Of a stretch of 14,194 nt of DNA, positions 5,782 to 13,453 are shown one piece after another; position 1 is the first letter of the stretch, and each line of letters starts with the position of its first letter. The translations under genes and the position numbers were made by a program. Below the pieces are notes generated by a model, which had not been told where the DNA came from, did not search any database, and saw nothing but the letters and a program-made list of their open reading frames with translations. This DNA is from M3007 sp044350415 (lineage in GTDB: Bacteria; Bacteroidota; Bacteroidia; Chitinophagales; Saprospiraceae): positions 1-14,194 of the forward strand of contig JBILHQ010000166.1 of the NCBI GenBank assembly GCA_044350415.1. The letters are read 5' to 3'.

Positions 5782-8721
5782 ATGATTTCACATCACATCA
5801 CATCACAATCTCTTAGAAGACTTTTAACCACCATTTTATTTTCCTCCTTCTTTTTTGGGAGCACTATTTTTGCTCAGGCCCAAAATTGTTCATCCAATCT
5901 CCCGTGTTCCTGCGGTGCTATTACAGAGCCAATGCTGACTTTCGATAATGTAAGTTTGTCAACATTATACCCTAATTCCAGTTCTGTCACCTTATCCAAC
6001 CAACTTTTCCGCATCAAAGGAAAACTTACAGTTGATATTGATTTGACCATTGAGAATTGCTGTATTAATATTTTTGGTCCGAACGGCGCGATTGACATCA
6101 CTAATGGTAAAACGATGACATCCAATTGTTCCAATTATCAACTCTGCTCGGGTTCCAGCAAATGGAAAGGTATCTCCGTGAGTAGCGGAAAACTCAATTT
6201 TGACGGAAATACCGTAACCGGAGCCAATGTAGCCATTACTTATTCCGGCACAGGGTTCAGCACAGAAGGGAAACTAATCAAAAATATTTTCCTTGATAAT
6301 GGCATAGGTATACTCATTCAAAATGCCGGTACATTTTCTCAGAAAGAATTTTGGGGGAATGATTTTTCCGCCTCCCCTAATTTTGTAAAAAGCAATTACA
6401 CGGTAACAGGTGGATTCACGGGTATTCCATACGGTATTGTAGTTTCATTCACTCCTTTAGCCACGCTGTTCACGGGATCAGTACAAAATGTATACCATGA
6501 CCTTTGGGACGGACTTGGGATGGGGTCAACAAAATACGGTACAGGAATATATGCTACGAACTCAGAAATTCATGCATTCGGTAAATTCCAGAATAATTAT
6601 TATGGTATCCGGACTCTCGGCTGCAACACGATTGTATCAACAGCTACATCCTTGTTTAAAGGAGATTTTACAGGAATATTTTGTGAGTTTCCACGGTCTG
6701 TCAGTATCAAATTGTGCTCGTTTTTAGATAAAAATACAGACATAAAGGTGAATGCTAACCACCACCTCACTAATGTAAAAGTTGAAATCATCCGGAATAA
6801 CTTTTTCATGCCCAAGCCGGTAATGTTAAATGGAATAAAATTATCAAGGACAAACGGCAGTGGCTTTTCAGAGAATACCACTATTTCGTTCAATAATTTT
6901 CAAATTTTGGGTACGAATGATGAGTTTTTGGCTGCTTCACAGGATCTTGGCTATGGTATGATCAGTGTACTAAATGGATACCCCAATACTGATTTAATGA
7001 GTATCCATGATAATACAATCAACGTCCGGTCTGATGCTGTGAGGCAGCACAACGGGGTGATTTTTGAAGGAGCAAGTATGCTGGCATCACAGGGTATTTC
7101 CATCATTAAAAATAACATTACCTACAAACAATTGAATGGCCTTTGGGCACAACACCCGGAACGATATGAAAATCTGCTGGGGATTGCCATTGAAAATATC
7201 AATGAAGGCACGTTGCTAAGTACACTTCACAACAACCGGATTGACAATAATACAATTATTTCGGAAATTGTAAATACCACTTCGACGAATGAGTTTACCC
7301 GCCATTCTTTCATCAAATGCGGTATTCACCTTCACAATTCCACAGGCTGGTCGCTCTGTAGTAATACGGTAGACGGAACGTACCGCGGGGCTCACTTCGG
7401 AGGTACTTGTACTGGCAGTATTGTCACTCAAAATAAATTTAATATGCACCACTTTGGTATACTACTCGCTGAGGGCACCTCCATGGCGACTGCAATTTCC
7501 CCACAGGTAAGAAAGTTAAATACCTGGCTGAATAGTGCGGGTAGTTATTTTAATAATGCTGTGGAGATGGATGCTGTTAGTACGCCACTTAACTCCAGAT
7601 TTCGGGTTTGCCCTTCCCAAGATGATCCAAGTTTGTTAACAGGAAATAGCACATTGCCTCCCTCCTTTTCTCCTTCAAGCCTAGTACAGAATATTTGTAA
7701 TGATCCTATTAATACCATTTGCACTCCTTCCCGTTCGGGAAGCAATTTTTGGAATGATGATGAAATACGTCGTTTTAACGGGGAGCAGATTTATACTTTA
7801 GCCGTTCAGGATTGGGAATCGCGTAGTCACTTACTTTTGAAAATGATTCGCAACACGGCGGATGTAAACGCAAATACTGCTGCCGCAACTTACCTGACAC
7901 AACAATCCGGTAATACAGCCTGGCAATATGCCATTGTGCGCCGCCAGATTGAAGATGCTTTCAGTGGCGACCCGGCCACCATTGCGGGCTTGGATGTGCT
8001 TCAGGCAGAACAGGGCGTTTTTGCCGACAGCCTTTCTAAATTGAGCATAACCGTGCCGGACTCATTGGATAGTGGCGCAAAAACCGCAATGCTAAATACC
8101 CTTGCAAACGTCAAATCAAGGCTTAACTACCTGGCCACGGGTATTGATCAGAAACAAACGCAATTGTACCAGACAAGAACTACGGCATTGCAAAGTTGCG
8201 TCTCCGCCAACAACGCACTACCAGAAACCACAGCCTACGAAGCAGCACAAAAGTTCCTGCAGGGGTTAGTTCTGAAAAACGGCCTGGGAATTGACTGGTC
8301 AGATGCTGACAAAGCACAGGTATTGTCATTGGCATCAGGTTGTCCAACGCAATTAGGTAGTGCCGTTTCGATGGCGGGTTCCCTGTTGCCCGATTCTCTC
8401 CTGAATGCGAATAAAGAACCATCCTATACCACTGCATGCAGCAGAAGTGATGCACACCAGACAACGACCGCTGGCACATTGACCGTTTCTCCTAATCCAG
8501 CCTCTGATTACGTGAGGATTAATTTATCCGGGGTTGATGGAGAAGGTACAATATCTGTTTATGAGGTCTCAACAGGCAGATTATTTTACCAAAGTAAAGC
8601 GGCCGGCAATAATCAATCGTTGTTGTTAGATACCGGGAGCTGGCCATCCGGCACCTATATTACCCGACTTGATTGCCAGCAATGTGCGTCGTCATTCGCC
8701 CGTTTCATAATCACGAAGTGA
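5782..8721 (+). CDS. Secreted beta-helix-like protein with T9SS sorting domain
   Basis: A 979-residue protein. Residues 1-33 form a signal peptide (basic LRR, then a hydrophobic run ending TIFAQA, followed by QNCSS). Residues about 35-650 are rich in Asn, Gly, Ser and short hydrophobic strands with recurring patterns such as WKGISVSSGKLNFDGNTV and NNTI, typical of right-handed parallel beta-helices. Cys residues cluster at the N-terminus (CSSNLPCSCG). Residues about 660-890 are mostly helical with no recognised domain. Residues about 900-979 are a T9SS type A domain (VSPNPASDYVRINL, ending RFIITK) with a CQQC pair near the end. No catalytic motif of polysaccharide lyases could be confirmed. 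A tandem TCACA repeat lies at codons 3-9. The part from residue 788 onward is duplicated at 10267-10845. The likely role is surface or extracellular; substrate unknown. Confidence 0.85.
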   Translation: MISHHITSQSLRRLLTTILFSSFFFGSTIFAQAQNCSSNLPCSCGAITEPMLTFDNVSLSTLYPNSSSVTLSNQLFRIKGKLTVDIDLTIENCCINIFGPNGAIDITNGKTMTSNCSNYQLCSGSSKWKGISVSSGKLNFDGNTVTGANVAITYSGTGFSTEGKLIKNIFLDNGIGILIQNAGTFSQKEFWGNDFSASPNFVKSNYTVTGGFTGIPYGIVVSFTPLATLFTGSVQNVYHDLWDGLGMGSTKYGTGIYATNSEIHAFGKFQNNYYGIRTLGCNTIVSTATSLFKGDFTGIFCEFPRSVSIKLCSFLDKNTDIKVNANHHLTNVKVEIIRNNFFMPKPVMLNGIKLSRTNGSGFSENTTISFNNFQILGTNDEFLAASQDLGYGMISVLNGYPNTDLMSIHDNTINVRSDAVRQHNGVIFEGASMLASQGISIIKNNITYKQLNGLWAQHPERYENLLGIAIENINEGTLLSTLHNNRIDNNTIISEIVNTTSTNEFTRHSFIKCGIHLHNSTGWSLCSNTVDGTYRGAHFGGTCTGSIVTQNKFNMHHFGILLAEGTSMATAISPQVRKLNTWLNSAGSYFNNAVEMDAVSTPLNSRFRVCPSQDDPSLLTGNSTLPPSFSPSSLVQNICNDPINTICTPSRSGSNFWNDDEIRRFNGEQIYTLAVQDWESRSHLLLKMIRNTADVNANTAAATYLTQQSGNTAWQYAIVRRQIEDAFSGDPATIAGLDVLQAEQGVFADSLSKLSITVPDSLDSGAKTAMLNTLANVKSRLNYLATGIDQKQTQLYQTRTTALQSCVSANNALPETTAYEAAQKFLQGLVLKNGLGIDWSDADKAQVLSLASGCPTQLGSAVSMAGSLLPDSLLNANKEPSYTTACSRSDAHQTTTAGTLTVSPNPASDYVRINLSGVDGEGTISVYEVSTGRLFYQSKAAGNNQSLLLDTGSWPSGTYITRLDCQQCASSFARFIITK
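5788..5807 (+). repeat. Pentanucleotide tandem repeat (TCACA)x4 at start of coding sequence
   Basis: Four perfect TCACA units lie immediately after the second codon of the 979-residue protein gene. Loss of one unit would bring a TAG into frame at codon 10. Gain of one unit would bring a TAA into frame at codon 17. Only the present copy number (or changes by three units) keeps the signal peptide frame. Confidence 0.85.
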
Positions 8722-8736
8722 TTTCCTGCCAATTTT

Positions 8737-8772
8737 ACCGCCTTAGCATTTCATTTGCTGGGGCGGTATTTT
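8737..8772 (+). terminator. Intergenic hairpin (terminator or attenuator), copy 1
   Basis: ACCGCC (8737-8742) pairs with GGCGGT (8762-8767) and the stem continues through two T-G pairs to AGCA/TGCT, giving about 12 bp around a 7-base loop. ATTTT follows. It sits 15 bases after the stop codon and ends only 14 bases before the next ATG, so it would reduce or adjust expression of the propeller-like gene. Confidence 0.65.
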
Positions 8773-8786
8773 CTTGTATTCAATCT

Positions 8787-10232
8787 ATGAAACATATATT
8801 GATAACTTTAGTATTGTTATTTTATTATTGCAGGCTTAATGCACAATATTCACATGACAATGATTGGGTTGCTGATGGTCAATTTGGACACTTAAAGTTC
8901 AGTTTTTCAGCAGATGGTATAAATAAAGAACTAATTAACAGTCCAAATAATATATCTTTTGGTTTTTCGATGTGTGACAGCACTGGTAATTTTTTATTTT
9001 ATTCCAATGGATGTAATATCATTAATGCAAATGACAATTCTGTAGTCATTGGATCGGAGTTGAATAAAGAAGACCCTTTTTTATCATTCAGTTGTAGTGA
9101 AGAAGCATTAGGGTACCCAACAGGTTTTGGTAGTATATGTCTTCCTGATCCTGCTGGCGGAAATCAGTATATTATTTTCCACGAACAATTCCGCGACGTT
9201 CAAAACCTGGATTTACTTTGTACAATTGTTCAGGTAAAATCAGGAGAGCATGTAGTTATTAAAAGCATAAACCAAGCATTACTACCTGGCGATGCACTCG
9301 CCGATCAGATAATGGCCGTAAAACATGGTAATGGCCGCGATTGGTGGTTGTTGGTTCCTCAATTTCATACCAACCGTTTTTACCGCTTTTTAATAGCACC
9401 AGAAGGTATATTTGGACCTATGCAGCAGGATGAAGGACCTGCAATTAGCCACCTTTATTGGGGTGGACAACCCTGCTTTTCCCCTGACGGAAAACACTAT
9501 GTGCGAACCGTACCGAGGGAGGGGGCATATCTTTACGATGTCGATCGGTGTACGGGCTTATTATCTTTCAGGGAATTATTGCAGGCAAAAGATACTTCAC
9601 TCCTTATCGGGGCATCATTTTCACCTAATTCCCGTTTTTTATACCTTAGTCCATGGAATAAATTATATCAATTCGATTTATCCGCAGAAAAAGTGAGTGA
9701 TTCACGAGTATTAGTGGATAAATACGATGGGTTTAAAGAGCCGCTGGAACTAATCCCCTGTTTTTTTCAACACATCATGGCTCCCAATGGTAAAATATAT
9801 ATTTCCACTTGTCAAGGGACTAAGTATATGCATGTAATTGAGCAGCCGGATTTTCCAGCACCAGAATGTCATTTTGTTCAGCGAGGATTGAATTTTGATT
9901 GGGCTTACGCAGTAGGGTCACCTAATTTCCCGCATTACCGCTTGGGAGCAATCGCCAACTCACCCTGCGACTCCATCGGCCAACCGCCATTAGATATCAT
10001 CTCCCTGTATCCCAACCCTTCGGGCAACTGGGTACAGGTATACGTGCCGTATGCCTCGGGTACTTGCTGGGAAGTATTCAATACGCTGGGGCAATTCCTG
10101 GGGACTTACACGCCTGGAACGGACAGGGGTATCCGATTGGATGTACACCAATGGCCGTCGGGTATGTATGTGATACGCGGGTGCTCGCCGGAAGGAGCGG
10201 GATATGTGAAGCAGTTTGGGGTGGTGCGGTGA
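8787..10232 (+). CDS. Secreted propeller-like protein A with T9SS sorting domain
   Basis: A 481-residue protein. The ATG at 8787 is chosen because it starts a signal peptide (MKHILITLVLLFYYCRLNAQ); the longer frame from 8673 would overlap the previous gene. The mature part has repeated beta-rich segments with phrases such as FSMCDSTGNFLFYSNGCNI, CFSPDGKHYVRTVPREG, SFSPNSRFLYLSP and APNGKIYISTC. SPDGKxY and SPNSRFLY patterns are typical of WD40-like/TolB-like beta-propeller blades. Residues about 404-481 are a T9SS type A domain (SLYPNPSGNWVQVYV, ending KQFGVVR). The N-terminal two thirds is AT-rich while the last 280 bases are visibly more GC-rich. No catalytic residues recognised; a surface binding role is plausible but unproven. 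Its paralogue B lies at 10906-12351. No terminator follows it, unlike paralogue B. Confidence 0.82.
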   Translation: MKHILITLVLLFYYCRLNAQYSHDNDWVADGQFGHLKFSFSADGINKELINSPNNISFGFSMCDSTGNFLFYSNGCNIINANDNSVVIGSELNKEDPFLSFSCSEEALGYPTGFGSICLPDPAGGNQYIIFHEQFRDVQNLDLLCTIVQVKSGEHVVIKSINQALLPGDALADQIMAVKHGNGRDWWLLVPQFHTNRFYRFLIAPEGIFGPMQQDEGPAISHLYWGGQPCFSPDGKHYVRTVPREGAYLYDVDRCTGLLSFRELLQAKDTSLLIGASFSPNSRFLYLSPWNKLYQFDLSAEKVSDSRVLVDKYDGFKEPLELIPCFFQHIMAPNGKIYISTCQGTKYMHVIEQPDFPAPECHFVQRGLNFDWAYAVGSPNFPHYRLGAIANSPCDSIGQPPLDIISLYPNPSGNWVQVYVPYASGTCWEVFNTLGQFLGTYTPGTDRGIRLDVHQWPSGMYVIRGCSPEGAGYVKQFGVVR

Positions 10233-10260
10233 CAAGTATAATTTTAAAAAAAATAACAAG

Positions 10261-10845
10261 ATGATTATTGATCAAATACGAGGAACACAGTATCGGTTAA
10301 GCGCACAGGCATTGCAAAGTTGCGTCTCCGCCAACAACGCACTACCAGAAACCACAGCCTATGAAGCAGCACAAAAGTTTCTGCAGGGATTAGTACTGAA
10401 AAACGGCCTGGGAATTGACTGGTCAGATGCTGACAAAGCACAGGTATTGTCATTGGCATCAGGTTGTCCAACTCAATTAGGTAGTGCCGTTTCGATGGCG
10501 GGTTCCCTATTGCCTGATTCACTCCTGAATGCGAATAAAGAACCATCCTATGCCATTGCATGCAGCAGAAGTGATGCACACCAGACAGCGACTGCTGGCA
10601 CATTGACCATTTCTCCTAATCCAGCCTCTGATTACGTGAGGATTAATTTTTCCGGGGTTGATGGTGAAGGTATATTGTCTGTTTATGAGGTCTCGACAGG
10701 CAGGGCGTTATACCAAAACAAGTTAATCAGTAATCATGAAGCACTCATGATACAAACGGCGAATTGGTCAACAGGAACCTATATAGTGAGGGTTGATTGT
10801 CAGGATTGTGCCCCCTCATTCGCCCGTTTCATAATCACGAAGTAA
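10261..10845 (+). pseudogene. Truncated C-terminal copy of the 979-residue protein
   Basis: An open frame of 194 codons that aligns without gaps to residues 788-979 of the protein encoded at 5782-8721. It shares SCVSANNALPETTAYEAAQK, then GIDWSDADKAQVLSLASG, then a T9SS domain (ISPNPASDYVRINF, ending RFIITK). It lacks the signal peptide and the beta-helix. Its first codons (MIIDQIRGTQYRLSAQ) correspond to the IDQ region of the parent but are diverged. The first 400 bases are about 95% identical to the parent by my own count, with third-position changes prevailing, while the region 10700-10800 is much more diverged. Without a signal peptide it cannot enter the Sec/T9SS route, so I treat it as a gene fragment. 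The start could also be read at 10216, but that would overlap the upstream gene. It may still be translated, or may serve as a recombination donor. Confidence 0.7.
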
Positions 10846-10860
10846 TTATTAGTTCACTTT

Positions 10861-10896
10861 GCTGCCTCAATCGACAGATTGGGGCAGCTCATTTTT
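10861..10896 (+). terminator. Intergenic hairpin (terminator or attenuator), copy 2
   Basis: GCTGCCTCAATC (10861-10872) pairs with GATTGGGGCAGC (10877-10888) over 12 bp with one T-G pair and a GACA loop, followed by TCATTTTT. It holds the same position between the two genes as the hairpin at 8737-8772 but has a different sequence. It ends 9 bases before the ATG at 10906. Confidence 0.72.
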
Positions 10897-10905
10897 ACCG
10901 TGATT

Positions 10906-12351
10906 ATGAAATATTTATGGGCAGTAATCATAATTTTATTCAACTCGGGTAAACTGCTTTCACAGTTTACCCATGATAATGTTTGGGTTTCCGATGTTGA
11001 TGGCATTGCATTAAAATTTAACTTTACAAACGATAGTATTAATACTGAACTAATAAACAGTCCGTATGATATTTCTTTAGGGTTTTCTATGTGCGATAGT
11101 ATTGGCAATTTTTTATTTTACTCCAATGGATGTAATATTATTAATGCCGCAGATAATACAGTCGTAAGCGGATCTAATCTTAACACAGAAGACCCATTTT
11201 GGTCGATTAGTTGCGATAAGGATGCTTTAGGATATCCAATAGCTTTTGGAAATATCTGTATTCCCCATCCTGCTGGCGATAATCAGTATATCATATTTCA
11301 TGAACAACTGCGCGACGTTCAAAACCTGGATTTACTTTGTACAATTGTTCAGGTGAAATCAGGAGAGCATGTAGTTATTAAAAGCATAAACCAGCCTTTA
11401 TTGCCTGGCGATGCACTCACTGATCAGTTGATGGCCGTAAAACATGGTAACGGACGCGACTGGTGGTTATTGGTTCCGCAATTCCATACCAACCGTTTTT
11501 ACCGCTTTTTAGTGACACCAGAAGGCATATCAGGGCCAATGCCGCAAGATGAAGGACCAGTAATTAGCCACCTTTATTGGGGAGGGCAACCCTGCTTTTC
11601 CCCTGACGGAAAACACTATGTTCGGACAGTACCGAGAGAAGGTGCCTATCTTTACGATGTTGATCGGTGTACGGGCTTATTATCTTTCAGGGAATTACTG
11701 CAAGCAAAAGATACCTCCTATCTCGTTGGTGCATCATTTTCGCCTAATTCCCGTTTCTTGTATGTAAGTCCTGCTATAAACCTGTACCAATTCGATTTAT
11801 CGGCAGAAAAGGTGAACGACTCACGGGTATTAGTGGACAAATGGGATGGAATTAAGGCCCCCAATGGACTTGTGCCCTGCTTTTTTCAGCATCTCACAGG
11901 GCCCAACGGCGAGATATATATCACAACTTGCCAGGGTACCAGTTATCTGCATGTTATTGAAAAGCCGGATTTGCCTGCTCCTGAATGTCGGTTTGTTCAG
12001 CGAGGAATAGATGTCAATTTAGATTATTCAATAGGGACTTCAAGTTTCCCGCATTATCGCCTGGGAGGAATCGCCAACTCCCCCTGCGACTCCATCGGCA
12101 AACCGCCATTAGATATCATCTCCCTGTATCCCAACCCTTCGGGCAACTGGGTACAGGTGTATGTGCCGTATGCTTCAGGTACTTGCTGGGAAGTATTCAA
12201 TACGCTGGGGCAGTTTCTGGGGACTTACACGCCTGGAACGGACAGGGGTATTCGATTGGATGTACACCAATGGCCGTCGGGTATGTATGTAATACGCGGG
12301 TGCTCGCCGGAAGGAGCGGGGTATGTGAAGCAGTTTGGGGTGGTGCGATGA
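10906..12351 (+). CDS. Secreted propeller-like protein B with T9SS sorting domain
   Basis: A 481-residue paralogue of protein A, exactly the same length. The ATG at 10906 begins a signal peptide (MKYLWAVIIILFNSGKLLSQ); an ATG at 10879 lies inside the hairpin and is less likely. The N-terminal third differs from protein A at many positions (FTHDNVWVSDVDGIALKFNF here), the middle contains a block identical in both (RDVQNLDLLCTIVQVKSG and beyond), and from NSPCDSIG to the end there is only one amino-acid difference (K for Q). Blade-like phrases are conserved (CFSPDGKHYVRTVPREG, SFSPNSRFLYVSP, GPNGEIYITTC). The T9SS type A domain occupies residues about 404-481. It is the last gene before a perfect terminator. 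Expected to be surface-attached or released; ligand unknown. Confidence 0.82.
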   Translation: MKYLWAVIIILFNSGKLLSQFTHDNVWVSDVDGIALKFNFTNDSINTELINSPYDISLGFSMCDSIGNFLFYSNGCNIINAADNTVVSGSNLNTEDPFWSISCDKDALGYPIAFGNICIPHPAGDNQYIIFHEQLRDVQNLDLLCTIVQVKSGEHVVIKSINQPLLPGDALTDQLMAVKHGNGRDWWLLVPQFHTNRFYRFLVTPEGISGPMPQDEGPVISHLYWGGQPCFSPDGKHYVRTVPREGAYLYDVDRCTGLLSFRELLQAKDTSYLVGASFSPNSRFLYVSPAINLYQFDLSAEKVNDSRVLVDKWDGIKAPNGLVPCFFQHLTGPNGEIYITTCQGTSYLHVIEKPDLPAPECRFVQRGIDVNLDYSIGTSSFPHYRLGGIANSPCDSIGKPPLDIISLYPNPSGNWVQVYVPYASGTCWEVFNTLGQFLGTYTPGTDRGIRLDVHQWPSGMYVIRGCSPEGAGYVKQFGVVR

Positions 12352-12356
12352 AACTT

Positions 12357-12398
12357 AGCGCCTCGACCACTAACGGTCGAGGCGCTTTTTTATTTTTT
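12357..12398 (+). terminator. Rho-independent terminator of the secretome block
   Basis: A perfect 11-bp stem (GCGCCTCGACC at 12358-12368 with GGTCGAGGCGC at 12375-12385) with a 6-base ACTAAC loop is followed by TTTTTTATTTTTT. It starts just after the stop codon of propeller-like gene B. On the minus strand no T-run follows the stem, so it is mainly one-directional. The convergent deacetylase gene ends inside its T-tract. Confidence 0.93.
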
Positions 12399-13334
12399 CA
12401 ACAACTGTCCGACCTCCCGCCAGGTAATCACCTTTATATTGTTCGCTTTCAATACGTTCCGGCATTCTTCACTGGTAAAAAAATCGAAATCCGCTTGCCG
12501 CCATGGCGCGCAAAAATTGGGATAAATGGCATAATCGCCGGTTATGCCCTGCATTTCGCCATCATCGCCCGCTGTGTGAATGATCAACACATTTACCCCT
12601 GCCGGGAGCGTATTCAGGGTGTTGACATAAAAATCCTTCATTCCCTTTTGGTAATCGGCTGGCGAAGCCATGGCAATATGATCAACTACAATATCTTTTT
12701 CCGTGATCGCAAAGTGTAATGAATCCACTCCCGCCAATAAGTCTTTACTCACCATCGCCGGAATGCCGTATTCTCTGGCAACTTTCAGGTAGATATTGAA
12801 ATAAGCATATTTTTGAAACAACAGGCATCCCATGTGGCTGTCCAAATGGGTTGGGTTAAGTCCTATTGCTTTGGCTTTTTCAATTTGTGCCCGCAGTTCC
12901 TTTTCCACTTCAGCGGTATTGGCGTGCAGGGTAAAGTCTTCACAGGTATTGTAAAAATAACCTAAAGAGTCGACCAGACTGGCGACCTCACCGCGCGGTG
13001 CCACCGGACCCCATTTATATGGATTCCATTCACTGGTAAAAGTCAAATGTAAACCCAGGTCGTGGTTGGGGTGTTTTTTAGCATAAGCCGCCACTTCCGG
13101 GAGCCAGGGACAAGGGACCATCACACTGGCCGAACTGACCGAACCTTTTTCCATGGCCGTAAAACTGGCCATATCTTCTGAATGGGCCACCGCGAGGTCG
13201 TCGGAATGAATAATCAGGAGTTTAGCATCGTCAGCATAGCCGAGGCGTTGGGCCAGCGTGACCTGTTTTTGCGAGAATGCGGACTGGACTGTGCTCACTA
13301 AGAGCACTGCGAGTAAAATGCGGAGGTGCTTCAT
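12390..13334 (-). CDS. Exported ChbG/YdjC-family carbohydrate deacetylase
   Basis: A 314-residue protein with a signal peptide (MKHLRILLAVLLVSTVQSAFS, cleavage near Q22). The family motifs are present: the early acidic pair in IIHSDDLA (D45, D46; usually ADDFG in cytoplasmic members), LGLHLT with H96, and THLDSHMG with H163 and H167, a set expected to bind a divalent metal. A further histidine lies in LIIHTAGDDGEM near residue 260. E. coli ChbG removes an acetyl group from chito-oligosaccharides; the substrate of this exported member cannot be told from sequence. Length fits the family (about 250-310). There is no T9SS domain, so the protein is probably periplasmic, or a lipoprotein-free soluble enzyme. 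It is convergent with the secretome block and upstream DNA carries a tRNA fragment. No operon partner is visible. Confidence 0.85.
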   Translation of the reverse strand: MKHLRILLAVLLVSTVQSAFSQKQVTLAQRLGYADDAKLLIIHSDDLAVAHSEDMASFTAMEKGSVSSASVMVPCPWLPEVAAYAKKHPNHDLGLHLTFTSEWNPYKWGPVAPRGEVASLVDSLGYFYNTCEDFTLHANTAEVEKELRAQIEKAKAIGLNPTHLDSHMGCLLFQKYAYFNIYLKVAREYGIPAMVSKDLLAGVDSLHFAITEKDIVVDHIAMASPADYQKGMKDFYVNTLNTLPAGVNVLIIHTAGDDGEMQGITGDYAIYPNFCAPWRQADFDFFTSEECRNVLKANNIKVITWREVGQLLKK

Positions 13335-13370
13335 CGTAGTAAAAAATAAAATTAGCGTTCGGAACTAATT

Positions 13371-13378
13371 CAAAAATA
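13371..13378 (-). promoter_or_regulatory. Candidate -7 element for the deacetylase gene
   Basis: The minus strand reads TATTTTTG, an exact match to TAnnTTTG, about 36 bases before the ATG at 13334. No clear TTTG -33 element is found at the proper distance, so support is partial. Confidence 0.42.
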
Positions 13379-13413
13379 CTGCGGTTGAGTAGATATTATT
13401 ACTTTTTTCCTGG

Positions 13414-13447
13414 AGCGGTTACAGGTTCGATTCCTGTTGCCGGCTCA
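13414..13447 (+). pseudogene. tRNA 3' fragment (tRNA-Thr-like)
   Basis: A complete T arm (stem ACAGG/CCTGT around the loop TTCGATT, 13421-13437) is followed by a 3' acceptor strand TGCCGGC (13438-13444), a discriminator T and CA. The GCCGGCT ending resembles threonine tRNAs. No matching 5' acceptor (GCCGGCA), D arm or anticodon stem is found upstream, so only the 3' third of a tRNA gene is present. It ends 6 bases before the complete tRNA-Trp. It is either a decayed tRNA or a remnant of an attachment site; the amino-acid assignment is tentative. Confidence 0.6.
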
Positions 13448-13453
13448 AAAAAT

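Larger units (their letters stand above)
8143..10232 (+). repeat. Tandem duplication, copy 1
   Basis: First copy of a unit made of the C-terminal 192 codons of the 979-residue protein gene, a short hairpin-bearing spacer, and a complete propeller-like gene. The 8143-8721 part aligns to 10267-10845 without a gap (constant offset 2124). The 8787-10232 part aligns to 10906-12351 with both genes the same length (offset 2119 at each end). Identity is uneven along the unit. Confidence 0.9.
10267..12351 (+). repeat. Tandem duplication, copy 2
   Basis: Second copy of the unit at 8143-10232. It starts within a few bases of the ATG at 10261, where similarity to the parental gene disappears upstream. 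The junction (10233-10260) is a short A-rich stretch. Copy 2 ends in a full terminator that copy 1 lacks. Confidence 0.9.

Noticed and set aside
10265..10603. Minus-strand open frame of 112 codons, with a near-identical counterpart at 8180-8479
   Set aside because: The repetition arises only because the sense strand is duplicated; it is antisense to the C-terminal module and has no start context or domain.
11985..12719. Plus-strand open frame of 244 codons spanning the end of propeller-like gene B and the deacetylase gene
   Set aside because: It runs across a perfect terminator and lies out of frame or antisense to two well-supported genes; composition is not protein-like.
626..13334. Whole accessory block as an integrative element
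   Set aside because: No integrase, transposase, relaxase or matching attachment site pair is present in the window; only a single tRNA fragment is seen, so it is kept as a hypothesis in the findings rather than annotated.
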